64,000 bases of DNA, taken from contig OX637339.1 in NCBI GenBank assembly GCA_951799405.1, forward strand, positions 12,338,001 to 12,402,000, in the 5' to 3' direction. Position 1 is the stretch's first letter; every line of letters begins with the position of its first letter. This document shows, piece after piece, positions 42,151 to 53,721 of the stretch. A program made the position numbers and the translations under genes. Source of the stretch: Agapetus fuscipes. Taxonomy: Eukaryota; Arthropoda; Insecta; Trichoptera; Glossosomatidae. Under the pieces are notes generated by a model. It saw only the letters and a program-made list of their open reading frames with translations. It searched no databases and had not been told where the DNA came from.

Positions 42151-42483
42151 ATCGAAGGGAATGATAAATCACACGTTTTGACAAAGGTAAGGTTTTAATT
42201 ACTTCAAATGGACGAGTACATTATAATGACTATTATTCACTATTTTGTTAATTCTCTCATGGTCGTAGAAAAAGTATTGTATGCCACTGCACGTAATTAG
42301 TCTTTGTAACACTCGTGCTTTCTATTGTGCCATTCGGCTGCGCCTCATGGCACAAACTAGCACTCGTGTTAAAAAGACTATCATTACTTGGCAGTGGCAT
42401 AAATAACTATAAAAAAACTGCTCTGCTTACTTACTTTACTTACTTACTTACTGTTTCATATCTTTCCATCATCCCACCATCTC

Positions 42484-42621
42484 AGCTGCAGTCTTGGCAC
42501 TTGGATATCCATCCACTGGTGGAGCATCAGTATTGTCATCGAAAAGAATCAGTGAATCTTTTAGACAAACGCCGTATCAAAAACAAATTTTACAGACAAC
42601 AAGAAGCCGTATTATCTAGAG
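42484..42621 (+). CDS. Possible orphan exon of unknown gene
   Basis: An AG after a pyrimidine stretch (CCACCATCTCAG, ending about 42484) opens a frame with LQSWHLDIHPLVEHQYC and LLDKRRIKNKFYRQQE. The composition looks coding, unlike its surroundings. The hAT-type MITE is inserted at the end, and the pre-insertion sequence would have read AGAG|GTAGCC, a possible donor. I do not recognise the protein, and a retrocopy fragment is equally possible. Confidence 0.3.
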
Positions 42622-42942
42622 CAGTGGTTCCCAAAGTGGTGGTCCGCGGATCACTAGTGGTCCGCGAGTAAATTTCGCTGGTCCGCAGAAAATTGTGGAA
42701 TATACTTACTACAATTACAATTTTTGTTTATTTTGTTTTTTTTTTTATGGTTTATTAATAAAGCTTTCATAACTTGGTTACTATTAATAGTTTCATTTTA
42801 TTAATTGGGTAAATTTTATGTGTTCTTTGATCACATTTTTTTTTATAAATATATTTAACACTTAAAAAATCCTATTAGTGGTCCACGGGATTTAAATTAT
42901 GAATTAACTGGTCCGTGCGGTCAAAAAGTTTGGCGACCGCTG
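42622..42942. mobile_element. hAT-type MITE, 321 bp, with perfect 8-bp target duplication
   Basis: Ends CAGTGGTTCCCAAA and TTTGGCGACCGCTG are classic hAT terminal repeats. ATCTAGAG flanks both sides (42614-42621 and 42943-42950). The interior is AT-rich and non-coding. Confidence 0.93.
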
Positions 42943-43379
42943 ATCTAGAGGTAGCCTACAATGATTGTGTTTTTTTTAATTTTTTTTTTTTTTTTAGGAA
43001 AGCCTATGTGGGAGACTCCCTAAAAAAAAAAAAAAAGGGTCTATGACACTTGTTATAGTGCCGCACAGGTGTTGGTGATGTGGCAGTTGTCCATGTCCGG
43101 TTGCAGGGCCGTTAGCTGCGCAGTGCTGTGGTGTGTGTGGCGTTGCTTTGTTTTGAGACACTGAGAGGAAATGGCGATTGATATTGGATTTGAAAAGGGC
43201 AAGGTTGAATTGGGATGGAAACACAGATACCAGTAACTCATTCTAACTCATGTAACTTCATCATGTAACTCATATGTAAGTACCTGAATGAGCTTGATAT
43301 AAAGAGACAATAAAAATCTAAAATAATCATTATATATAAGTAAGTAAGTAGTTAAAATTATCAAGGTAACAAAATATAT

Positions 43380-44700
43380 ACCTAAAGAGGTTAATAAACT
43401 AAAGTTCTCAAATATCAACATTAAAAAATATCAAGGTATAAGGTAGGAAGAGATGGTACTAAATAATAAGTATGAGCAGAGACATCTTTGTAGCGCCGAG
43501 CGAAGTAAAATAACCTCACTTTTTGGCGGTTAAGTATTAGAGCCACATAAATACAAATGAAGGAGGTAGAGAGCCTATAACCTTGTCAAATTTTAATTCT
43601 TTAAAATACCAGGAGCGCAGAATATATGAGGAGGTAAAGAGCATAACCTTTTCAAATGCTTAGGTTAAAAGTTTTAGGAGAGCAGACTGCAAAAAGAGGT
43701 AGAGAGCATAACCTTCTCATGTATTATTGTTACAAAGTATCAGCGCAGCAGAATGTAGATGTCATCGCAGCTATGTAGCACTTCGTAAAGTTAAATGGCC
43801 TCTGTTTTTGGCTGGAAAATATTAGGATCGTAGAATATATGAAGGAGATAGAGAGTCAAACTTAGTCAATTGTAATGCTGAAAAATACCAGGAGCGCAGA
43901 ATACATTAAGAGAGCATAACCTTTATTTTATTATAGTAGTGCTTAAAATATCAGGGCAACAGAAATTAGTATGAGATATGTAGAGAGTACACCTTCTTGT
44001 ATCTAATCTAATCTAATCTAAGTTGCAAAGATATGTTACATTGGAGATTCACATTACATAAGTTCGCGCTTGCACGTGCCTCATGTGAGCCTACAACATA
44101 AAAACCAATCTTAAATGGACATACACCCTGCAACTCTTGCCGTCCTTCCCTGTAACAGGGGTGACATTGGCAAAGGAACCATTTTTACAGCATGGGTGGT
44201 CAGCCGCATACCAACCTATAAGTCAAGGAACATACACGACAAATTACATTTTTTAAATCAATAATAATAATATACATGGACATCAAACACTTAAAACATA
44301 AAACAAATTTCACTTTAATAAACCCCAGCCGCCAACATTACAGATCAACCGCCATTTCTATCACAAAGATTATATTACGCCAGTATTATTATCACAAAGT
44401 ACTTAGTTGTATCAGAGAATCAGAATGCAGAAAGAGATCGCAACTAAATAATTCACATAACTAGTGAAATATAGCGCTTGGCATAATTGGTCAACCTCAT
44501 TTTGGTGAGAAAGTATCAGAGCTACAGAATACATGGAGATAGAGAGCCTAACCTTTTCCGATTTTAATGCTTGAAAATACCAGGAGAGCAGAATGTAGAA
44601 GGAGATACCTAGTTAATAATTCATATAGGCAATGACATTTATTAGGCGTTTATTGAAGAAAAATAACCTCACTTTTTTAATATTTATACCGAAAGTATCA
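43380..44700. repeat. Decayed 80-100-bp repeat field, split by a LINE tail
   Basis: Words such as ACCAGGAGCGCAGAATA, GAGATAGAGAGCCTAACC and TTTTCAAATTTTAATGCT recur with indels from 43380 to 43990 and again from 44400 to 44700. No coding sequence. Confidence 0.65.
43998..44360 (-). repeat. LINE family-A copy, 5' truncated (end of ORF plus 3' tail)
   Basis: On the minus strand it starts in the last codons of the LINE ORF (ending in a GTAATGTTGGCGGC-like string), then the full tail to a TTAGATTAGATTAGAT end. It interrupts the decayed repeat field. Confidence 0.85.
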
Positions 44701-45059
44701 AGGTAATAGAAAAAATAAAAACCTTGCTCAAATATACCCACATGAATACTACCAGCTGTTCCAGTATCTTCTTCTTCATCAGCTCAAGATCCATTCTGGG
44801 TTGTAGCACTTTTAGTTGTAGAACAACAATGTCTACTTTTTTGTTTGTTAAATGAATGGTTGATTGAAAATAATTATTTTGATCTGGGTATTTCCACTGC
44901 GCCTTTCTAGGTTCCTTCATACAACAATCGTTTCCAGGCTCTGATGGTCCATTCACTGGATGCGACCCAACCAATGCAAGTCTGCTGACTTTTATTGACC
45001 ACACCACATCAAAATTGAGTAAAAATAGAACAGTTATAATAACAACAGAATGCATAATA

Positions 45060-46520
45060 AAATTAAATACAAAACATGGTGGTGTAATTTTTCAAAACTT
45101 TTATTCATTATTTACATATCTTACAAGAATGAAATATTTTCATCCATTAGTAAAAACGTAATTAAAAGTATATTTACAACAATAAAATGACTTCTGTTAC
45201 ATTTTGTTTAAAATCTTTGAAAAGTTATGGCAAAATATAGTATATTGTATTATTGCTTTTCGAGGATACATTTTTAATCAGTAATCTAAGTAGAAAATGT
45301 ATTATCAGGACAAATAGGATTAAATGCATTTTACAAACACAGGATATGAATCAAAATTTGATAGATTAAGCAAAAAATAAAACTGCTTTTTAATTCAACC
45401 ATAGTGTTTTCCCAAACATGAAGAAACTACAGATCCACAAGGCTTAAACTGAACATGGTGAAAATTGAAACTAACATCAACATCTTGTAAAACATCACTT
45501 TTAATAGTTTAATGTGATGTAAGCTAAATTTGAAGAAATGTTTTGTTGAAAAAAACAAATAATGCCCATTGAGTTTAAAAATTTGAAGGCCGCAAAGTCA
45601 TAACATCGCCCTCCTTCAACTGTTATCTGAATTCACTATTATAGGTGTAGCACTGGAAAATAGCATTAATAGGTAAATAAAAAAATAAAAAGTAGTGGAA
45701 ATAAAACAGTGTTTGAATAAAGAATATTTTCTGTTCTTTACACACATTTTTAAGATTAATACACAAACCATTAAAAATAGAATTTCTTGTAAATGTTTTA
45801 GTTTCTATAAATTTCTGTTAAAACGGTATGATTGAGTTTAGACATAAAATTTTATTCTTGGCGTACAAATTCAATACGTATTTTGATATAAATACAGTGT
45901 TGCGAGTATCTTGAAAATCCTAACCTCAAAAATATTACTGTAACTTAAGATGATAATAAAATGGAGTAACCACATTTAAATTGGAGGGAAAATGTGACGC
46001 CACTTGAGGGTTGCTATTAACTGAGATAAAATATTACACAATATCAACACAATATTTTTTAGTAAATTGAAATCATGCTAAAGCACTATTTACACAGCAG
46101 TTATCAGATGTAAAAGTCCATATATTTTACGATGCTGTACAATAAAATAAAATCCCAGACTATCTGGAATTCAATATTTTATTTACTATGGTTGACAACC
46201 TGTAACATCATCTAACCGAGGGATATTTTGAATGTGCAGACTCCACTTGTAAAATTAAACAATATTCTTACAATATTAATTTGTCAGTTTCACACCAACC
46301 AATCAGAATTTACTTATAAATTATATTGATACAGATCTAATCGATGACTTTTTCACAGAAAAAAATAATTAAAACTACCATTTATAAAAACGCACTGGTA
46401 AAATTATAAAACCATCTTAAAATAATAAGTTAGGTATTAAAAAAATCTTAAATAAATTATTTTTACATTATGGCAATTACTTATTTTACAACTGGGCAAC
46501 ACTACACTGAAAAAATAAAA
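45060..46520. other. AT-rich intergenic, no gene seen
   Basis: No ORF with recognisable features, no clear tandem or inverted repeat by eye. Confidence 0.5.
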
Positions 46521-46589
46521 ATATCAACCCTCTCAGCATGGAGTTTTCTCATCATAATTACATCTCAATTCTTACGATGCTATTCAAAG

Positions 46590-47290
46590 TCAGTAATGGA
46601 CCAAATTTTACTTCTTTAACAATCATTCAAAAGAGAAAGCTGCTGTACCTTGGGCATGTTATTAGGAATCAAAAATACCCCCAACTGCATCTTATCATAC
46701 AAGGGAGAGCTGCAATAATAATAATGATAATTATCATTATTATTATTGCCGATTATAATCGGCCAATTTTATATAGAGCTGTTAAGTGGCACTAGCCACC
46801 CCAAGGGCACGTTTATACGTCAAAGCTTCTATTAAACAAATATGCATTAAGCAACTTCCTGAAACTGACAAAATTGGTCTCTGTTCTCAACTCCAGAGGC
46901 AGAATTTTCCAGCTGAATGGACCAAACGAACTAAAAACCCTGTAAACAAGGTGTCTGTTCTGTTCCGTGAATGCCCCAATTGAATCTTATTGAGAGCGAC
47001 ACCCTGCGCAGAACAAAGAGTGTGCCGTCTACTGTATATTTGATTGACTCGGCACAGTTTAGGAAAGCCTGCAAGGAAGACCTCTAAAGGGATGCAGAGA
47101 TAGCTGGTGCTCTATTTGCCAAGAGGACGATTCCCGTTTGACAACAAATCATTGATCTAAAACAAGACGATGCACAGTTCACTCAAGTAGGATGGGGCTA
47201 TTCCTCTGAGGGCCATAAAAACTGAGACAAGTATTTTGTACTGTAACTTGTAATCCTCTCTAGGACGCGCAGTCACTGAAGGCGCTGCAA
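46590..47290 (+). repeat. LINE C-terminal fragment (46590-46715) and repeat D (46785-47290)
   Basis: The first part reads KRKLLYLGHVIRNQKYPQ, the LINE tail block also seen at 985-1330. An AATAATAAT palindrome follows. The second part is the sense copy of the repeat at 5095-5440. Confidence 0.65.
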
Positions 47291-47563
47291 CATAGAGACA
47301 TGGTCAGTTTTCAGCATCCCCACAAGAGCATTTTCGCAGCATTAAAGATTAATATTTTAGGTAATAGCTGCTCTAAAAATATTTTTGTTTTTCCTTTAAA
47401 CTATTGTAGGTTCTTCAGCCTCACTGTTCTTTGTATGACAAGATGGAGTAAACAGTATCTGTCATTCGCTATAACATACCCAAATCCCATAAACTTACTC
47501 TTTTTAATAGCTGTCATGAATTTTTTACTGCTATTTAGTAGGTACACTATGAGGTGTTAGCTT

Positions 47564-47779
47564 CTATTTGAAGAATATCTGTTTGTGCGTCATGTCGTCT
47601 TTGGCAAAGATGACAAAGGGGTGTGTCGCTTTGTGCCGAAGCATCTGCTCTTCGGTTGGGAATGTCTTCTGGCAGACATCGCAGTCTGTGTTCTCAGGGA
47701 CCGCAGACTTGCAATGGTGGATCTGGAAGGCCACTTTGGTGGTGAAACTATCCGGGCAATTGTTGCATGTGTATTTATT
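47564..47779 (-). CDS. Zinc-finger gene, last exon
   Basis: Acceptor GTGTTACAG on the minus strand. It starts NKYTCNNCPDSF, joins in phase 0, and ends KQIFFK and TAG. Confidence 0.85.
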   Translation of the reverse strand, partial: NKYTCNNCPDSFTTKVAFQIHHCKSAVPENTDCDVCQKTFPTEEQMLRHKATHPFVIFAKDDMTHKQIFFK

Positions 47780-50700
47780 CTGTAACACAAAAATATTGAT
47801 TAATTAGTAAATGATCTAGTTGGTTAATTAGAATGGACGATGCCAAACCCATTAACGGCCTAACTCTTTCAGCTATACAAAGCCAAAGGAAACTAGGAAG
47901 CCCAATAATGGAAGGCTATATGAACTGTACTATGACATTAATTCAGTTCAGTCATTAAAAGTCAGCAGTCTGCATTGGCTGGAACAAATCCAAATGGACC
48001 ATCAAAGCCTGGAAAAGATGGTAAAAATGACAGGCCCAGAAGGGCGCAGGGCAGACCTAGATGAAGATGGATTGACAGAGTGGTGGCAGAGCGTTGCGTA
48101 GTAGGAGTATGAGACTGGAGAAGGAAGAGGTTGGACTGACATTCTTATCTAATCTAATCTAAGCTGCAAAGATATATATAATTTAAGATTTATATTAAAT
48201 GCATTCCCACAAGCAGACATGTATAATTTCGCGCTAACATATGCCGCATGTGGACCTACAATATAAAAACCCAATCTCAAATGAACATAAGCCCTGCAAC
48301 TCTTGCCGTCCTTCCCTGAAACAGGGGTGACATAGGCAAAGTGAACCATTTTTTACAGTATGGGTGGTCAGCCGCATACCAACCTATGAGTCAAGGAACA
48401 TTGGCAGATTAAATTAAACAACGCTAAGTTGTTAAATTTTCTAATGTTTGCACATTCACGGAGTGAAAATTCATTTATAATTTAATAATTAAAAAACTTT
48501 TTTATTTAAAAAACACATAGTTTTTATTTTCACATATGAGTTATAATGCCTAAGCGCTGTCGAACCTGCTCGGTTCATCATCAGAGGCTAACTGAAGTTT
48601 TTTAAAATTAAAATACAAGGGTTAGAACAAATACATTTTGGGAAGAGAAAGTGGGTTTTTTAAGTAGGTAGGTATTGTTAGAAAGGAATGCGTATTTATT
48701 TAGAGAGGAGAAAGTGGGTGGGTTTTTTTAAAGGTGGGCTTTGTTAGAAGAGGAGAAGGAGTAGGTAATTGTTTATTAACAACATGGCTCAAATGTTTTT
48801 GAATTTCTAGAGTTTCAAACAAATCGCTCTTAACAATGGGTATACCACGTCTGTGATAGATAAACTTATTACAAGGAAAAAAAACAAGTCTATGTGTCAT
48901 AAATATATTTACCCTTACCACTGGTGTAAAAGCGACGAAAAATGGAGAAGACTACTAAATTTGGGTGATAAAAGCATTCACATAAACAACACAGTCAAAA
49001 AAAGTTTTAAGAGCGCTTTTTACACAAACAGTGGTATAGGGAAAATGCTTTATAACAACAAGGATCGTTCGGATCGCATGGAGGGTGGAGGCGTGTACCG
49101 CATATCATGCAACCAATGCGAATCAGTATATGTAGGGCAGACCTCCAGGTCTATTCATACAAGAATAAATGAGCACAAAAGAGCTTTTAGGGGTCTATCC
49201 GGGTACTCTGAGATGGCGGATCACTGTATCGAAAACGACCATTCGTTTGATATAAAAGGAGTAAAGATCCTTCACTCGGGGTGCAAGGGTAGACAACTAA
49301 TGGCTCTTGAAACTCTAGAAATTCAAAAACATTTGAGCCATGTTGTTAATAAACAAATACCTACTCCTTCTCCTCTTCTAACAAAGCCCACCTTTAAAAA
49401 AACCCACCCACTTTCTCCTCTCTAAATAAATACGCATTCCTTTCTAACAATACCTACCTGCTAAGTTATAATTAAAAAAGTATACCTTAGGTTTTTTATT
49501 GTGCATCTCTTTGTGATCCGCCAGCTCTCTAAGGGTAGAACATCCCAGCCCACATGTCCAGCACGTAAACTGAAACTTCACCTTTTTATCTTCTTCTTCC
49601 TGTCCCTCTTCCACCTCCAGATCCAAGATTTCCGGCGTAGGCTTACTCAGACTCTTTGTCTTATTCCGACTGCTTCTAATCTCCGAAGTGGGCTCCGCGC
49701 TTGCTACTCCGCCAGTTTTACCAATGTGCGACATCAGAGCTTGTCTCGCTAAATTTCTAGCCTCCGCAACTTTCGAAGCGTGCGTTGCAATCGTTTTAGG
49801 CTTCGCTGGAGGAACAATTGGTTGCGCTTTACATTTATGCTTCTTTAATTCCACATCCGTATCAAAACTTTTCCCGCACAAATTGCAACAAATAATTATA
49901 ACAACGTCATCATCAGAGTTTCCTTGCGTTTCTTCTAGTTTTTTCTTGGTACACAATTTCTTTTTGTGTTTATCTAACAGTACGTTTGAGGCACATTTCT
50001 TTTTACAAACACTGCATTGAAATCTAGAGGCATACTCTTCATTGTGTTCTACTCTACAGTGCTTTCTCAACTCTAAAGGATTCTTGAATATCAAAGAACA
50101 CCACTGACACAAAATCCCCGCGGTATTATGAGTTTTAATGCAAGCCATAACACTGCTCTTCCTTTTGTAACTTTTTCCACATTTACAAACATGCATATCA
50201 TATTTAGTTTCCAAAACCTTCTCAGATTCTTTTGGCAATTTTTTTGGCTCTTGGTGCCACTTCAAATGCCTTTTAAACGGCTTTAACAATTGATAACTCT
50301 TGTTGCATAACGTGCATTGATACTTCCTTGGCGCCAACAATTCTCCAACCTCCATCAACTCTTCGGAATTCACAGCATTACCTTTCACCGGACAACCCTC
50401 AATTTCTAACTCACTCGGACCATTCGTCTTTACACCCAAATCGTCTTCATTTATATTTGCAACCATATTACCTTCATCCAATTCTTCTTCCGCTGTTCTC
50501 AAGTTGCCTTCATCAAAATCTAACTCATTTTGTTCTAAATGCAAGTCGCCATTACTATATTCACTCGCGTCAAACTCATTCTTGATATCAATTGTACTAT
50601 GCGGGGTAAATTCTTCATTCTCTCCTAATTCATCTAAAGCTTCATCTAAATGAGAATGATCTATATCTATCGCCTCGTTTTTTATAACTACATTGTCCAT

Positions 50701-52798
50701 AAAACTCATCTCTTCTTCAATCGGTTGATTTTCTTCATCGCACACTTCTTTTTTAACAATATCTAGATTTGACATGGCAAATATGTCTCCTTGTGTTGCC
50801 GTTGGGTCATTAATTTCTTCATTTTGTTGGTGTGGATCAGTGTGCATTTCTTCACTGTATCCGTCGCAATCTAAGAATTCTTTTTTCACTTGCACATGGT
50901 GAGTGGTTTCTTCAGAGACGAATGCTTCAAACTGAAAAAAGAATAAATATTTTAAAATGCATCGGTGAATGGAGTCGGAACATTTCAAATTTCTCATGAC
51001 AAGGTGACATCACAGATCTTACTTTCTAAAGCCTTTAGTAACTGACAGCAAAATATAAATTTATCCCTCTTAAAAACTAAAACGTAAGAGGCTCAGCACA
51101 AATTCCATACACAAAAAACTGTGATTTCACACGGCCAGGTAGCTAGGGAAAAGACGAACAAATATTTTATTTTAAGTTGCTAAGGACCCAAGTCACATAC
51201 ACAGTAGACGTTTTTCCGTCAAGAAAAACAAATTAAGTAATAAATTTGTGTTTTCAAAAAGAGAAAGTCAACAAAGACACAAAATAAAACACTTTCAAAT
51301 CAATGTTCCAAATAATGAACACAATGTCACCCCTGTTTCAGGGAATGTCGGCAAGAGTTGCAGGGCTTATGTTCATTTGAGGTTTGGATTTTATTTGTAA
51401 GTACACTTGAAGCTTTGTTAGGTAACCATTTGAAGTTGAATGCAAGTAAGACGAAAGTATTGATTTTTGAAAGAGATGATGAAAGTATGAATTATGAATT
51501 TAAAATTAATGGAATGAATGTTGATGTCGTAAATGAGTTTGTATACCTGGGAAGTAAGTTTGAAAAAGATGGAAGAATGACCGGTGAATTTGAAAGAAGA
51601 ATAATGAAAGGCAGGTGCGTACTGGGTGCTACCGCTAGCATCGCCAAAAACCAGAATCTTTCAAAAAATGTTCGACTGGCGGTGCACGATGGTATACTAG
51701 TGCCCACTCTGATGTATGGAAGTGAAGCCTGGACGGTGAGTGAAAGTGAGATTAGTAAAGTCCATACGGTAGAAATGGATTACTTAAGAAGTATGATTGG
51801 AAAAAGACGGAGTGATAGGGTGAGGAATGATTTTGTTAGAGAGGAATGCGGTGTAAGAGAAAGTGTGAAAGTAAAGATTAAAAGAAGTATACTTAGATGG
51901 TTTGGACATTTGGAGAGAATGAATGAGGAAAGAATGACGAAGAAAGTATATGCTGCAAGAATTGATGGATGTCGTGGAAGAGGAAGACCGAGAAAGGTAT
52001 GGATGGACCAAATTTTCGAAAAAGCGAGTGAATGGGATATCCAGAGTCATAATAAAAGGAGAGCTTGTATGAAAAAAGTTATGACTCTGGATGAAATGAA
52101 AGAAGTATGCAAGGACAGGAAGAAGTGGCGGCTAATCTGCAATGCTGATTTTTAATGTTGGTTTATTGGCTTGCTACATTTTTTGCATAAGACATTTTTT
52201 TACTTTTTTTGTATAGATTTATTTTTAAGGTTTTGTTGTTTTCTTATACTTAAATGTTATTTATTACTCGTATTCCTTGACTTATAGGTTGGTATGAGGC
52301 TGACCACCCATACTGTAAAAAATGGTTCACTTTGCCAATGTCACCCCTGTTTCAGGGAATGTCGGCAAGAGTTGCAGGGCTTATGTTCATTTGAGGTTTG
52401 GATTTTATTTGTAAGTACACAATCAGCATTTGTAAGCGCGAACTACACGTGTTTGTTTGTGGGCATACATCTGAGAGCTTTGAATGAATATATCCTTGCA
52501 ACTTAGATTATAGATTATAGATTATACACAATCAGCATTTGTAAGCGCGAACTACACGTGTTTGTTTGTGGGCAGACATCTGAGATCTTTGAATGAATAT
52601 ATCCTTGCAACTTAGATTAAAGAGATTATAGATAATCTTTTTCCAAAAGAGAACATCAGCAACAAACATTTTCCAAAAGAGAACATTAAAAAAAGTATTT
52701 CAAAATTGGAACACACCTGATTCAAAACATTAACATTGTCATCATTCAAAATTAGTTCTTCTGGCAAATTCAAATTTTCTTCTATGATACTAAATCCA
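47564..52798 (-). CDS. C2H2 zinc-finger protein, three exons found, 5' end missing
   Basis: Probably a DNA-binding transcription factor. Exons on the minus strand are 52798-52717, 50931-49486 and 47779-47564, joining in frame to a stop at 47564. The N-terminal half is acidic with four SUMO-type psi-K-x-E sites (VKKE twice, IKNE twice). Eight C2H2-like fingers follow, for instance YQCTLCNKSYQLLKPFKRHLKWH at about 50310, ILCQWC, FQCSVC, ICCNLCGKSF, FTCWTCGLGC, and in the last exon YTCNNC and TDCDVC; some have irregular His/Cys spacing. The first visible exon starts with the last base of a split codon, so at least one upstream exon is missing; a ZAD exon would fit but I did not find one. Confidence 0.82.
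47900..48120 (+). repeat. LINE C-terminal fragment, decayed
   Basis: Reads around WLEQIQMDHQSLEKM and TGPEGRRAD, the H-M-x-R/RPEGRR block of another non-LTR family. Related words occur at 53830-54090. Confidence 0.5.
48140..48400 (-). repeat. LINE family-A 3' tail, well preserved
   Basis: Starts TCTAATCTAATCTAAGCTGC and ends ACCAACCTATGAGTCAAGGA, antisense. Confidence 0.85.
48480..49459 (+). mobile_element. Penelope-like element fragment with GIY-YIG endonuclease
   Basis: 48853-49425 encodes the C-terminal GIY-YIG nuclease typical of Penelope-like elements: GGVYRISCNQCESVYVGQTS with the CxxC insertion, then TRINEHKRAF. The reverse transcriptase is gone. Arms 48666-48818 and 49307-49459 are inverted copies of 153 bp, so the 3' end of the element is repeated backwards at its 5' side, a known arrangement of Penelope terminal repeats. 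A hammerhead-like motif is at 48558-48584, minus strand. It lies in an intron of the zinc-finger gene. Confidence 0.85.
48853..49425 (+). pseudogene. GIY-YIG endonuclease domain of a Penelope-like element
   Basis: 190 open codons; the nuclease strands VY and YVGQTS and the Arg in HTRINEHK are present, and a Glu lies in LMALETLEIQK. It is a truncated protein with no reverse-transcriptase part. Confidence 0.85.
49486..50931 (-). CDS. Zinc-finger gene, large central exon
   Basis: Acceptor TTTTTTCAG and donor GTATAC on the minus strand. 482 codons: an acidic region, then six finger-like units. Confidence 0.88.
51323..52622 (+). mobile_element. LINE family-A copy flanked by an 84-bp direct repeat
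   Basis: Order: a piece of the LINE's own tail (51323-51406), then LINE RT C-terminal coding (51407-52155, open: NASKTKVLIFERDDE, LMYGSEAWTVSES, RWFGHLERM, RKKWRLICNADF), then the 3' tail with the same 84 bases at 52337-52420, then a tandem duplication of about 107 bp of the tail end (52420-52622). Confidence 0.85.
52717..52798 (-). CDS. Zinc-finger gene, upstream exon
   Basis: Acceptor TTTTACAG and donor GTGTGT on the minus strand. It encodes GFSIIEENLNLPEELILN and ends NVLNQ in phase 0, which joins FEAFVSEE of the next exon. Confidence 0.7.
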
Positions 52799-53568
52799 CT
52801 GTAAAACAAAAACAAAACGATTAGCACAACATAAATATTTGAGGTTAGAATCATACTCAATAATTCCTTGAATAAAGCATTTTTACCCCTCCATGATTGT
52901 TGTTTATAAATCAAAATGTATTTAATGTTTTAAAGTAAGTAAATAATAGCCATTGAAGGTGAAATACGATTAGACTTATTCGAAAAAAATGACACAGGCA
53001 GGCATTCTTTTATGGCGGTTTGCTCTTTTATTATTTCGTAGAAAGTTACATTATTTGTAATTTGCTTTCTTTTGAGAAAGATAAGGATATTTGTAATTAC
53101 AAAACAGTTAAATAAAAGAAATAAAGACGTTTGTTGGACTGCGTGCCCTTGATACAAAATGTCATTAATTTGTTGTTAATAGTTTTCTTTTTCTTTTTAC
53201 CACCAAAGCTATTGACGCAGCTGTTTGCTTTTTTCAATATTTTGAAACATTTTTTTTTTATTATTATTTTACAAAAAATAATAAGAATATACCTGCGTAT
53301 CATACCTGAACATATCTGCTTCACAAAACTAACAAATATTTTGTTATTAGTTACTGAGGACCCTAGTTAAATAGAGAAAATGTTCCGAGTCTGTTCACAA
53401 TATTAATATTTTAGGGAAAAATGATCTTTGTTGTTCACACACATAAGTAGGTATACTTTTTCTAACTGTTCACATCACTAAATCACCATTTTTCAGTTTA
53501 ACATGACGTCGGTGTCAAAATCGGTCAAAATAACAGGATTCAATAAAAAGAAAGAAGACATTTCTTGA

Positions 53569-53721
53569 ATGCTTTCTGAATTATCCCTAAAAATGGAAAC
53601 AATAGAATCGCTAACAAAATTGTGTAGATCCTGTTTAAAAAACATTGGCAGCGTTCACATCTTTGGTGATTTCAAAGAAACCAAAATATCTGAAATGATG
53701 TTTCTATGCACGTCAATAACA
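53569..53721 (+). CDS. ZAD gene exon 1
   Basis: First half of the ZAD (LCRSCLKNIGSVHIFGDF). Donor GTGAGT at 53722. Confidence 0.85.

Noticed and set aside
44684..45055. ORF with a hydrophobic, signal-like N-terminus
   Set aside because: Its middle matches words of LINE-derived repeats seen at 47985-48060 and 53930-54060, and there is no support for splicing or homology.
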